From Bacteroides caecimuris (GTDB taxonomy: Bacteria > Bacteroidota > Bacteroidia > Bacteroidales > Bacteroidaceae): a stretch of 64,000 bases of DNA. Made by a program: the position numbers and the translations under genes. Shown piece by piece: positions 18,163 to 28,100 of this stretch (position 1 is its first letter; every line of letters begins with the position of its first letter). A model generated the notes under the pieces. The model had not been told where the DNA came from. It worked only from the letters and a program-made list of their open reading frames with translations, and ran no database searches. The stretch lies in contig NZ_CP015401.2 of NCBI RefSeq assembly GCF_001688725.2, forward strand, positions 4,224,001 through 4,288,000, read 5' to 3'.

Positions 18163-18272
18163 GTCCCATATATTGTGGGAAAGTATTCCCTACTAACTGG
18201 GAAAAGATTCCCTCATTTTGTGGGAACAAATTCCCATAATATGAGGGAATACTTTCCCACAATATATGGGAC
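18163..18272. repeat. Palindromic array of five ~22-bp TTCCC...GGGAA units
   Basis: Outer arms at 18163-18191 and 18244-18272 are a perfect 29-bp inverted repeat. Between them the 22-bp rhythm continues, each unit being itself a short palindrome TTCCC-N8-10-GGGAA, with a central TGGGAACAAATTCCCA. It lies between two convergent genes, where a bidirectional transcription terminator would be expected. A second array of the same family is at 48804-48880. Confidence 0.8.
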
Positions 18273-18324
18273 GATCGGAACTAGTTTATCTTCAACTAGA
18301 AAAAGGAAGAAGACAGTATCTTGA

Positions 18325-18430
18325 CTATGAGAAATACCTTGAAATACTATGAGAACAAGGTGAATTTTAAGCTAAAATAGAAGGTATGTTATGAGAAACA
18401 CCATGTTAGAAAGTATTTCTCATAAGCTAC
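18325..18430. repeat. 22-bp-period array of TATGAGAA units
   Basis: CTATGAGAA occurs at 18325 and 18347 (22 bp apart). A TTATGAGAA copy follows at 18389 (42 bp on) and an inverted copy TTTCTCATAAG near 18416. A further inverted TTTCTCATAG is at 18076, and two forward TGAGAA copies are near 18463-18478. It shares the period of the neighbouring array but not its sequence. The rest of 18035-18535 holds no gene. Confidence 0.5.
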
Positions 18431-18535
18431 TTATCTAATTCTTTGTTGTTTATCAGTCATCAATGAGAATATGAGAAATAAAAATGAAAAATCGTTTGCA
18501 GAACAATAGAAACAGACAAAAGAAAAACAAGTCTG

Positions 18536-19348
18536 TTAATAAGCCCTCAACCCATAATCGAATCTCATCTTCTTGCTATCTTTCACTTCGATTTTCAACA
18601 AATTACTTCCTTTCCGCAAGTAACGGCTGTAATCGCTGATATTGTATTGATTATATTGCCTGGTCTGCTTTGCCTCCTGTGCAAAGACTTCTACACCATT
18701 CAGCCAAACTTTGGCTTCTCCGGCAACATTCAGCCATAAAGACAGATGATTGAAATCCTTATCCACTTTAAAAGTAGCTTCTGATACTACCGTAGAACGA
18801 GGGGGACAGTCGAAAGGCAAAGAAGTCATCTTCAGCTCCTGACCGTTCAGACTGACAAGGCAGGTATTCTTGCTTCCGTTCTGACCATCTGCAATCAAAG
18901 TAACAGCTTTCGCAGGGGTGATTTAATTCTCCCAGTACGGAAATGCGGTTGCCGTTGTTCTCCGGCAGAATCATGGAAGTGACAGGATAATTATGTACGT
19001 CGTACATGTCGCCTACGCCTCTGTCCGTCCAGCCGGTCACTCCGTTTATCAGGCTTTTCTGCACTCCGGACAGAGATGATTCAATCGCAAACGGGACCAG
19101 GATTTCCCCTTCAAAGGAAACATTCTTCCGAGACGTGTTCTGATCCGTTACGGCATACTTCCACAATCCGTTCAGATTGATCCATTCGGCCCGTTGCAAC
19201 TGTGGTCTGGGATAAGTTTGCCACACATTTCCGGTGTCACCTGTTCAGCCCATACTGTTTTAATTTTATCTCCTTTAGGCTCCCATGCATGGGTAAACAC
19301 CTGCTACATGGCTCCTAAAGCCAGAGTTAGTAAGATTCTCTTATCCAT
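18536..19348 (-). pseudogene. Remnant of a GH2 beta-galactosidase-type gene
   Basis: From the ATG at 19348 the frame reads MDKRILLTLALGAM and then a stop codon. It continues in the same frame with QVFTHAWEPKGDK and the typical GH2 N-terminal jelly-roll (LQRAEWINLNGLWKYAV, FEGEILVPFAIESSLSGVQ). That jumps directly to GVTGWTDRGVGDMYDVHNYP, which in intact GH2 enzymes lies several hundred residues later. The frame is then lost near 18910, and a C-terminal carbohydrate-binding-like domain (SLWLNVAGEAKVWLNGVEV) resumes in another frame to the stop at 18536. The GH2 catalytic Glu residues are missing. It follows the sulfatase gene by 5 bp, so it was the last gene of that operon. Confidence 0.85.
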
Positions 19349-19353
19349 AAGCA

Positions 19354-21021
19354 TTAGCGGGTTTTATATTCTTTAAAATCTTTCCGTCGATTCTTATTGT
19401 AGGTATTCCACATTTTCTGGAAATACAAGACATCACTCTTGTCCGCCCATTCGAAATAGGCTGTTTCCAATTCTTTTGCCATTTCAGGATATTTACTGAT
19501 CAGGTTGTGCTGTTCGGTACGGTCTTCCTTGATGTTGTACAATTCCCATTCATCTCCTTTGAAGTTGGCGGAAACCAGCTTCCAGTCGCCTTTACGCACC
19601 ATGCGGTTGCCTTCATGTTCCGCATAGATGTATCTTTCGGGCATCTTCTTTCCTTTCACAATCGGAAGGATAGACTGACCTGCCGTAGGCAGAATCGCTC
19701 TTCCCTGATATTCTTTCGGATAAGTGGCTCCTGCCAGTTCCACACAAGTAGACATGATATCGGAGAATTGTGCAGGCTGATGATTCAGTCCGCCTTTGTT
19801 CTTCACATGATTACCCCAGGAAATGATACACGGAGTGGAAATACCTCCTTCATGTGCATAATGTTTATAGAGTGTGAACGGCGTGCAGCAGACATTTGCC
19901 CAGCCTGTACCGTAATGATGATAGGTTCCGGGCAAACCCATTTGGTCGAGTTCTTCTCCGGTATGGGTATGGTATTCGACTCCGGTCTGTTTGTCGAAGC
20001 CAAATTCGTGCCATTCGGCACAAGCTCCGTTATCGGACATAAACATGATAAACGTATTGTCCAACTCACCGTTCTTTTTCAATTCATCCACTACCCGGCC
20101 GATGTTCGCGTCCATCACATCTACCATAGCGGCAAAAATGGACATACGCCGTGCGAGGTCGGTCTGCTGATCTTTCGTCAATGAGTCCCATGCCGGTAGC
20201 GGATGCGTTTCATCTTCAAACAGACTTTCGGGAACTACGCCGCGCGGACTAAGTGCCGGTTTGCCTTGCATGAGTTTCAGGTCAACAATCCGTTTCCAGC
20301 GAGCGTCACGAATCTTGTCCCATCCCTGCATATAGAGAGACATATATTTATCGGTCACTTCTTTCGGTGCGTGCAAAGGGAAATGGGGAGCGTTATAAGC
20401 CAGATACAGGAACAACGGTTTCTTCTCCTGATGTGCCTGGTCGATGAAGTCAATCGCATAATCCGTTATCACATTCGTTGCATAGAAAGTTCCTTCTTCA
20501 TAGTGTCTGGGGGTACGGTCTTTCGGCAAACGGGTATATACTGCCGGATTCCAGAAAGAATTAAATCCGCCCAACAAACCGTAATACTCCTGGAAACCAC
20601 GAAGAATAGGATTCGACTTATTCCCCAAATGCCACTTTCCCGACATCGCCGTAAAGTATCCGGCATCTTTCAGGACTTCCGCAATCGTGACGTTGTCCGA
20701 ATTGGAACGGAAACCGGAATATCCTTTCGGCCAGGCAGGATGACTGCCGTCCATGTGTCCCAATCCCGTCTGATGCGGATAAAGTCCCGTCAACAGGTTG
20801 GCACGCGACGGGCAACTGCGTGCACTGTTATACATCTGCGTCATACGGACGCCATTCTTTGCCAGTTTATCCAACACCGGTGTATGAATCTCGCCACCGA
20901 AGCAGCCGAGATCGGAAAATCCCAAATCGTCAGCCAGTATGATAATAATATTCGGTTTGTCCTGTGCATACGTCATCGGGACCAGAGCCAAGCTGCCTGC
21001 TATCAATAAAGAAGTTTTCAT
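19354..21021 (-). CDS. Ser-type sulfatase (secreted, S1 family)
   Basis: This 555-residue protein has a signal peptide (ending TYAQ), the metal-binding IIILADDLGFSDLGCFG, and the sulfatase signature ARSCPSRANLLTG. The residue two before the Pro, which is converted to formylglycine, is Ser69, so this is a Ser-type enzyme needing an anaerobic (radical-SAM) maturase. Later motifs GKWHLG and MSDNGAC are as expected. It removes sulfate esters from a glycan in the periplasm or at the surface. The ATG overlaps the stop of the GH43 gene by 4 bp (ATGA), pointing to translational coupling. The sulfate position it attacks is not clear. Confidence 0.93.
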   Translation of the reverse strand: MKTSLLIAGSLALVPMTYAQDKPNIIIILADDLGFSDLGCFGGEIHTPVLDKLAKNGVRMTQMYNSARSCPSRANLLTGLYPHQTGLGHMDGSHPAWPKGYSGFRSNSDNVTIAEVLKDAGYFTAMSGKWHLGNKSNPILRGFQEYYGLLGGFNSFWNPAVYTRLPKDRTPRHYEEGTFYATNVITDYAIDFIDQAHQEKKPLFLYLAYNAPHFPLHAPKEVTDKYMSLYMQGWDKIRDARWKRIVDLKLMQGKPALSPRGVVPESLFEDETHPLPAWDSLTKDQQTDLARRMSIFAAMVDVMDANIGRVVDELKKNGELDNTFIMFMSDNGACAEWHEFGFDKQTGVEYHTHTGEELDQMGLPGTYHHYGTGWANVCCTPFTLYKHYAHEGGISTPCIISWGNHVKNKGGLNHQPAQFSDIMSTCVELAGATYPKEYQGRAILPTAGQSILPIVKGKKMPERYIYAEHEGNRMVRKGDWKLVSANFKGDEWELYNIKEDRTEQHNLISKYPEMAKELETAYFEWADKSDVLYFQKMWNTYNKNRRKDFKEYKTR

Positions 21022-22148
21022 TTAGTATTATAATTAAAGTTGGGTTTGAATTTACCATTCTCATAGATCATCGGAATTAATCCGGGACGGCACGTCACTT
21101 TATATTCCGCCGCCTGTGCCCCACGCGGATTGAAGAACATGGTAGCCCACCAGTTTCCATCCTTATCCTGAAAAAAGTTGTTGTGTCCTCCTCCCGTGAT
21201 GGCATTGTAGCGCTCGCTATAGGGACCATACACATTATCGGCTGTCGAGATGATGCAGTCGTAACTATAACGTGTCTTCGGTGAGGTTACTCCCTTTTTC
21301 TCTATATAGGTATCTCCCTCCGACGTACGGTGCGACCATATAGCCTGTACGAGGTGATATTTGTTATCATATTTGAAGATAAACGCTCCTTCAATATACG
21401 GTTCCGGATTATATTTTTTCTCTTTCAATGTTTTCAGTTCCTCGGCAAATCCGCTCATATCCGGTTTCATACGGGCGATATAATGGTTGTGCCCGACAAA
21501 GTAGACAGTGCCGTCCGTATCTTCGAACAAACTTCCGTCGATGTTCGGGAAGATGGCTTTGTCTTTATTACCTTCGATATTCTCGTACGGTCCTTCCGGT
21601 TTTCCGGTCTTGCTCCGCAAAATGAAGGAACCTCTCCCGCCTGCCGACTCATTCATGCAGGCAACGATAAACCAGTTCTTCGCGCTTTTGATATAATGCA
21701 TTTCCGGCGCCCACACTGCATGGAAGCGGTTGTCCATCGGATCACCGTTGATGGATTTTTTCTGATATTTCTCTCCTGCTTTATATACCTTCGGCTTTTT
21801 TTGCCAGGTTCCGTCTTTTTCCATCGACCATATTTGTCCTCTGGCTTCCCAGGACTTCATATCTTTGGAACGCCACAGGTACAAACCGTCGTTCCAGTCC
21901 CAGCAATGCCTCTGCCCCGGAAAGTAACGGTCGGGGGTAGAGGTCGTTCCTGTGATATAATAATAACCGTCGGGACCCAGCGTAGCCCAAGTGTCCCTCA
22001 TCCAATAATCAAATGCCGGCTTTACAGATGTCGGAACACGTAGTTCCGGAGCGTTTGTATCTGCCGTTCCATATAACTGTGCTGATGCTGTAGAGATGGA
22101 AATAAATCCTGTAAACAAGATCAATCCTAATCGCAAAATCAATTTCAT
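21018..22148 (-). CDS. GH43-like beta-propeller glycosidase (secreted)
   Basis: The frame is open from 22205, but the natural start is the ATG at 22148 (MKLILRLGLILF), which gives a clean signal peptide ending ASAQ and a 376-residue protein. It has the five-bladed propeller pattern of clan GH-F. Likely catalytic residues are the base Asp52 in WMRDTWATLGPDGYYY, the pKa-modulating Asp204 in FPNIDGSLFED and the acid Glu253 in PYIEGAFIF, plus WAPEMHY. GH43 members mostly cut arabinofuranosides or xylosides; the subfamily is not resolved here. It is followed by a sulfatase with a 4-bp overlap and preceded by another sulfatase, suggesting action on a sulfated glycan. Confidence 0.85.
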   Translation of the reverse strand: MKLILRLGLILFTGFISISTASAQLYGTADTNAPELRVPTSVKPAFDYWMRDTWATLGPDGYYYITGTTSTPDRYFPGQRHCWDWNDGLYLWRSKDMKSWEARGQIWSMEKDGTWQKKPKVYKAGEKYQKKSINGDPMDNRFHAVWAPEMHYIKSAKNWFIVACMNESAGGRGSFILRSKTGKPEGPYENIEGNKDKAIFPNIDGSLFEDTDGTVYFVGHNHYIARMKPDMSGFAEELKTLKEKKYNPEPYIEGAFIFKYDNKYHLVQAIWSHRTSEGDTYIEKKGVTSPKTRYSYDCIISTADNVYGPYSERYNAITGGGHNNFFQDKDGNWWATMFFNPRGAQAAEYKVTCRPGLIPMIYENGKFKPNFNYNTK

Positions 22149-22252
22149 ATATTTCTGTTTTATGTTTACGGATACAAAAATAGGCCGTTGCGGGGCAGAC
22201 TTCATGGAATCATGTTTTTAATATCCGTAGGTATGTACAATCTTCTTATTTT

Positions 22253-23806
22253 TTAGTGTTCCGGATGGAGATAATTAAATGGATTCTGTTTAAAATGGTA
22301 ACGTCTTTGCGGGAGAGGCAGCGGGTCCTGCAAACGCAACTCCCATGCCAGTAAACGGGTCAGAAGTTCTGTTTGAATTTTGCTGTATTTCTTCTCGCCA
22401 AACAGATTATGAATCTCCGAAGGATCTTTCTTTAAATTATAAAGTTCTCCGTTGCCATAATGATTCATAACCAGTTTCCAATCATCCTTTCTTATCATGC
22501 GTGAGGTACCGCTTTGCGTCCAGGTATTCAGTTCGTCAAAGTGGGCTATTTTGCCGGGAGTCAATGCTCCTTCCTGTTCAAAAGTCAAGGAGGCATCCAG
22601 TCCGACATCAGCTCCTCCGAAGCCTTGTTGTACGACCATGCTGGAGAATTCTTCTTTAGGGTAAGCTTTTCCGGTCAGCATCGGCCACAAGCTACGGCCC
22701 TGAACTCCTGTCGGTATTTCGGCACCGATGGCAGAGCAGAAGGTGGGGAAAAGGTCGGCTATCGATACGTGGCCATCCATAGGGGCAGGCTGGTTCTTGA
22801 TGTGGTATCCTGCCCATACCATCGGGATACGTGCGAGGCTTTCGGAAAGTCCGGCTCCTTTACGGATCAATCCGTATTCTCCCCAATAGTCACCGTGGTC
22901 GGAGAGTACGACAAAGAGGGTGTTTTCATATTGTCCGCTGGCTTTCAATGATTCGATCAGTCTCTTGATCTGATCGTCTATCAACCGGATCATTCCGATA
23001 TAGTTGGCACGGATTCGAGGCATGTCTTGTTCCAGGTTCGGGCAGGACGCGTCTTCCAGTTGCGCCAGAATACGGTATTTCTCTCCTTTCTTTGCCAAAT
23101 CCTTACGGGAGGTCTTTAAGACGGGAAGCTTATCGGGGGAGAACATGGAGTAATAGGGTTCACATACCTGATAAGGGTTGTGAGGTTCTGGAAAAGAGAC
23201 CCATACGAAGAAAGGATTTTCTTTCTGTTGTTTAATCCATGCCAGTGCTTCGTTCACGATTTTGGTGGGATGCTGTTCTTCCAGCGAGATGGGAGATGGC
23301 TCTAACCATTGCCCCCTGGCTTGCTGATTCAGGAAACGGGCAGTCTCCTTCTCTGCGGGAGTCGTCTTTTTGTGCTTTCCCCAGTGTCCGTATTCAGACC
23401 AGAAATCGAAGTCGGCAGGTTTCAGGTAAGCGTGATTCTTGCCGACCAATGCTGTTTTATATCCGTTTTCTTTCAATACGCCCACTAAGTCCTGTTGATA
23501 GGAAATGTCAGGAATATTGTGATTCGTGCGTACGTGAGTGGCGGAAGGAAAACGCCCGGTAAACATGGAACAACGTGCCGGAGAGCTGGCCGGCATCACA
23601 GTGTATGCCTTATTGAACCATACATTCTCTTGCGCCAACCGGTCGACAAAGGGAGTCACTTCCAGCGGAAAACCCTCCCTGCCGCACAAATCGGCACGCT
23701 GCTGATCAGTCATAATAACCACAATATTCGGTTTGCCGGTTTGCGCCTGGGCTGACATAGCCAAACCTTGTATGGCAAGTCCTGTGATACAAAAGATTGT
23801 TTTCAT
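22253..23806 (-). CDS. Ser-type sulfatase (secreted, S1 family)
   Basis: This 517-residue protein has a signal peptide and NIVVIMTDQQRADLCG (metal site). The signature MPASSPARCSMFTGRFP places Ser74 at the formylglycine position (S-S-P-A-R). GKNHAY and LSDHGDYWGEYGL are as in the family. The SPARCS form differs from the CPSR form of the neighbouring sulfatase, so the two belong to different S1 subfamilies and probably remove different sulfates. It is the second gene of the operon, 26 bp after the GH51-like gene. Confidence 0.93.
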   Translation of the reverse strand: MKTIFCITGLAIQGLAMSAQAQTGKPNIVVIMTDQQRADLCGREGFPLEVTPFVDRLAQENVWFNKAYTVMPASSPARCSMFTGRFPSATHVRTNHNIPDISYQQDLVGVLKENGYKTALVGKNHAYLKPADFDFWSEYGHWGKHKKTTPAEKETARFLNQQARGQWLEPSPISLEEQHPTKIVNEALAWIKQQKENPFFVWVSFPEPHNPYQVCEPYYSMFSPDKLPVLKTSRKDLAKKGEKYRILAQLEDASCPNLEQDMPRIRANYIGMIRLIDDQIKRLIESLKASGQYENTLFVVLSDHGDYWGEYGLIRKGAGLSESLARIPMVWAGYHIKNQPAPMDGHVSIADLFPTFCSAIGAEIPTGVQGRSLWPMLTGKAYPKEEFSSMVVQQGFGGADVGLDASLTFEQEGALTPGKIAHFDELNTWTQSGTSRMIRKDDWKLVMNHYGNGELYNLKKDPSEIHNLFGEKKYSKIQTELLTRLLAWELRLQDPLPLPQRRYHFKQNPFNYLHPEH

Positions 23807-23832
23807 TTTATTTATTTCTTATTTAAAAGATC

Positions 23833-24963
23833 CTATTTAAAACGATATACAACCATGGAAGCGGCCTCCAGTTCGAACGGTTGATTCAGGTCCAGCCCGA
23901 TTTCCGTCTCTACCGGTTGGACTTCATTCGGGGTAAACGGTGTGTTCTCTTTTCCCGGAACCAGTACCAGGCTTGTTTTATGTGCCTTGACGGGACGTTT
24001 GAAGCCGGAAACTTCCGGTTGTAGAGTGACTTTTTTATTCTGCAGGTTTATCAGTTTCAGGATATATTGTTTGCTGGCCGTATCATATCCCATCGTAACA
24101 AAGATATTCTGCAAACCTTCTATATCCTTGACCGCTGCATCCAGACACACGTCAAACGTGTTATCCCTGAACATCTTCGCCAGGTAGAAGAAGGAAGTCT
24201 TTACGCTACTGTCTACTCCATTAATCAACATCGGCAGGAAGATACGGTGTTCCAGAAAGTCCCAATGCCTCATCACCGGACGTTCGGCAAACAAGGGATT
24301 CAGATCGCCGTTGCGTTCTATTGACATACGGATGGCTCCGGTAGCCAGCAGGTTATAAGGATATTTTCCGCTAATACCCAATTCGCCGATAAATAGATCG
24401 GCAACACCCCGTTTGTAGTTATCAAAACGATAAGAAAGGCGGTAAGACGTATCTGTCTTCAGGTTCATTCCATAATATCCACGGTTGAGAATCAGGGCAT
24501 CCGGGTGGTTCGCAATGTCTTCCGTGACATTAACCAGCATCGAATACTTATTTTCTTCGCTCATTGGATTTTCATCCGTGCGACTGATAAATACAGGAGT
24601 ATATGATAACGGATAAGACATCCATCCAATCAACGGATCGGCCTGAAACACTTTTTTCTCTTTAACGCGGGAAGCCGGAACATTTTCATAAAGACCGTTC
24701 TTCACAGATAATCCGGCAGGAGGTGTAGCTTCTTCAAACGAACGGTTACGTATCAGTTCGGCGTGCAGAGCACCCTCGCCCATCATTCCTATTTCCTCAT
24801 AATGGAAACCGTACTTTACGGAAGCCACTTTGTGGGTTTTCGATTTATTGATATACAACGTTCCATCGAAGGAAGACGAAGAGGAACTATTCCCATATAC
24901 CAGAGGCAATGTGAAAAACAGACCGATACCCAACGTAAAGGATTGGAATGTCGAATGATTCAT
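23833..24963 (-). pseudogene. GH51-like arabinofuranosidase with the catalytic barrel deleted (open frame)
   Basis: The frame stays open, with a likely start at 24963 (MNHSTFQSFTLGIGLFF), giving 376 residues. The N-terminus carries the GH51 opening (KYGFHYEEIGMMGEGALHAE, LIRNRSFEEA, GWMS). The C-terminus carries the GH51 beta-domain (SFFYLAKMF, ILKLINLQNKKVTLQ, ELEAASMVVYRFK). The middle (beta/alpha)8 barrel is missing, and neither the NE acid/base motif nor the nucleophile region is present. Intact Bacteroides GH51 proteins are roughly 500-800 residues. It is either a deletion pseudogene that kept its frame or a binding protein derived from GH51. It is first in the operon, divergent from the hybrid regulator. 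Confidence 0.65.
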
Positions 24964-25098
24964 AGCATTTGTTTTTAGAGTTTCACATTGCAAATGTGGT
25001 CTTTTCTATCCAAGAAAAACAGAAAAATAATGCTTAATACCTGCAATCATGTATAAAAATCTGTAGCGAAGCGGCAAACTGAACATAAGTGCTGCCCG

Positions 25099-25145
25099 TT
25101 TGAACAATTCTACGACTGTTCAAAACAAAAAAAGACGTATCTTTA
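25099..25145 (+). promoter_or_regulatory. Candidate operator and -7 box before the hybrid regulator
   Basis: TTTGAACA at 25099-25106 and its exact reverse complement TGTTCAAA at 25117-25124 (10-bp spacer) lie in the divergent region between the GH51-like gene and the regulator. A near-consensus -7 box TATCTTTA follows at 25138-25145. The inverted repeat would cover about -28 to -53, so it could serve autoregulation or repression. Confidence 0.4.
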
Positions 25146-25171
25146 GGTCGTGAAAATCAATCAGAAAAGCC

Positions 25172-28100
25172 ATGAGAACCACCTTACTTAAATTCGTACT
25201 CTTATTTAGTCTCGTGCTCTTAAATATTAGCTTGTCGACGGGACAAATTCAATATAATAACATACGCTTCAAACAGCTAAGTATAGCTGAAGGACTCCCG
25301 CATAATACGATCAATGCAATCACCCAGGACAACCACGGGTTCATCTGGTTTGGTACACGCAACGGATTGTGCCGATATGACGGTTATAATATCAACCTAT
25401 TCGCACATAATGAGGCCGACAGCACCTCACTCCGCCACAATTTCATCACACGCTTATATAACGATTCGCTCCGTAACATTCTATGGATCTCTACCGATCA
25501 GGGCATCTGCAGCTATAACTACGAGACAGAAGATTTCAGCCGTTACCAGATTAAAGGGAACACTAAGGATGATGTTTGTTTCCTGAACACCAGCGATGGT
25601 ATGCTTCTGGCAGCTTGTAGCAACGGACTCTATCGCTACAATGAACAAGACAGCTTGTTCGTCCCTTTTCTTCCCGATAAAGAAAAACCTCATGTGAGAT
25701 ACTTTGCGGAGGACGGAGACAAAACCTTATGGATAGATACCAACAAAGGACTGATGCGATACAGTCTGGAAAAGAAACAGTTCGTTTCCCTCCCGACTCT
25801 CATCCAGCCTTTTACACAGCAATGCAACAATGCCGTCCTGATCTCGTCCAACCAGCTTTTATTTAATACTAACAACGATTTTTTCGTCTATCATATACAG
25901 AGCAATACCCTGTGTAATCTCTCGAAAGATCTTGAGGTGAAAGACTTCCGGTGTGCGGCAACCGACCATACGGGGAATATATGGGTAGGCACGGAGTATG
26001 GCATCTTTGTCTTCAACAAACTCTATCAACTGATTGCACATTACGAACAATCGGAACGGGATTTAAGTGCACTGAACGATTCTCCCATTTACAGCCTTTA
26101 TCAGGACAAGGCTCATAATATGTGGGTGGGAACCTATTTCGGAGGAGTCAATTATTATATATTCGGTTCCGACCAGTTTCAGATATATCCATACGGAGCC
26201 AGTTTCAATCATTTGAGCGGAAAGGCTGTCCGCCAGATTATCAATGCTCCGGACAACGGTCTGTACATCGCCACCGAAGATGGCGGATTGAACTACCTGA
26301 ACAATAAGAAAGAAATCACCCGTGCCGAACGGCTGCACAAGCAGATGCAAATCTACGCCAAGAACATACATTCCTTATGGCTCGACAAAGATAACAGTCT
26401 GTGGCTCGGACTATTCCTGAAAGGAACTCTTCACTATATACCGCATCTAAACCGCACGGTGGACTATAATCTACTGTCGGATGAAGTTTCTTCCGGCTTC
26501 TGCATCATCGAAGACAAGAACGATCATATCTGGTACGGAGGCCCTTCCGGCTTATTCCTGATCGACAAGAAGAAAGCGAACTCCCGCCCGGAGAAGATTT
26601 CATCTCTCCGTGTCTTTAACCTGATACAGTTTAATGACAGTATACTTTGGGCAGGAACCCGAAAAGGCAGTATATTTCAGATCAATACCCATACACTGAA
26701 AGTAACCTCGCTCCCCATCCTGCCGCATACCGATCTCTACATCACCTATATCTACCCCGATTCACATCAACGGATATGGATAGGTACAGACAACAACGGG
26801 CTTTATGTATCGGACCGCAACGGTAGCATTATCGCCTTTTACAGTAAAGAACAGTTGGGATCCAACGCCATCAAAGGTATCATTGAAGATGAGATGAGTA
26901 ATGTTTGGGTAGGTACCGGAAACGGACTTTGTTGTATCAATTCCCAAACAGGAAGCATTGACCGATATACCACGGCCGACGGATTGCCCATCAACCAGTT
27001 CAACTACTCCTCCGCCTGCAAGAAGCCTGACGGAGAATTGTATTTCGGAACTATCAACGGTATGATTTCTTTCTACCCGGAACAGGTACGCTCCGTCAAT
27101 CCCCGTTTCAACATTGCACTGACTTCCATTTGGAGCAACAGCGAATATATGTCGCCCAACAATGAGAAAGCATTCATCCCTTCCTCTATCTCCGAACTGA
27201 CAGAGATCACCCTGACGCACGAACAAGCCCAATCCCTGCGTCTCGAATACTCCGGCCTGAATTATCAATATACTGACAACACTCAATATGCGATGAAAAT
27301 GGAAGGTATCGACAAGGACTGGCAGTTTGTAGGCAACCAGCATCAGGTACGCTTCTCCAATCTGCCTTCAGGAAGATATATCTTAAAGATCAAAGCCAGC
27401 AAAGATGGTATCCACTGGGACGAAACGGGCCAAAAGGACCTTGCTATCAGAGTCCTTCCTCCCTGGTGGCTCTCGCCGGAAGCATATTTAGTTTATGCAT
27501 TACTCTTCCTATTAATCATTTACGCCGCATACAGATATACCAAAACGCGTATCATCCTGCTCATGCGACTGAAAACGGAGCATGAACAACGCGTCAACAT
27601 AGAGAATATGAATCAACAGAAGATCAATTTCTTCACTTACATCTCCCATGACCTGAAAACACCGCTGACTCTGATTCTATCGCCTCTGCAACGATTGATC
27701 CAGCAGCCACAAATCAGCAACAACGATAAAGAGAAACTGGAAGTCATCTACCGAAACGCCAACCGGATGAATTATCTGATTAATGAACTATTGACGTTCA
27801 GTAAAATCGAGATGAAACAGATGCGTATCAGCGTCCGGAAGGGAGACATCATGCACTTTCTGGAAGAACTGTCGCACATCTTCGACATCGTAGCCGGGGA
27901 ACGGGAAATTGACTTCATCGTCAATCTGGAAGACACCGAAGAGGAAGTCTGGTTCTCGCCTTCCAAGCTGGAACGGATTCTTTATAACCTGCTCTCAAAC
28001 GCATTTAAATATACCCAGCCCGGCGGATACGTCAAGTTGCGTGCCAAACTAATAAAAGAAGAGAAAGAAACATTTGTGCAAATCTCCGTCAAAGACAATG

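Noticed and set aside
18163..18272. Invertible promoter (phase-variable switch)
   Set aside because: The inverted arms enclose only 52 bp with no promoter boxes, the flanking genes converge on the site, and no recombinase gene is near.
18536..18898. 120-codon frame as a separate gene
   Set aside because: It is the C-terminal beta-domain of the same GH2 pseudogene.
18768..19226. 152-codon frame as a separate gene
   Set aside because: It is the in-frame N-terminal piece of the GH2 pseudogene; the upstream stop and the later frameshift only make it look like a small gene.
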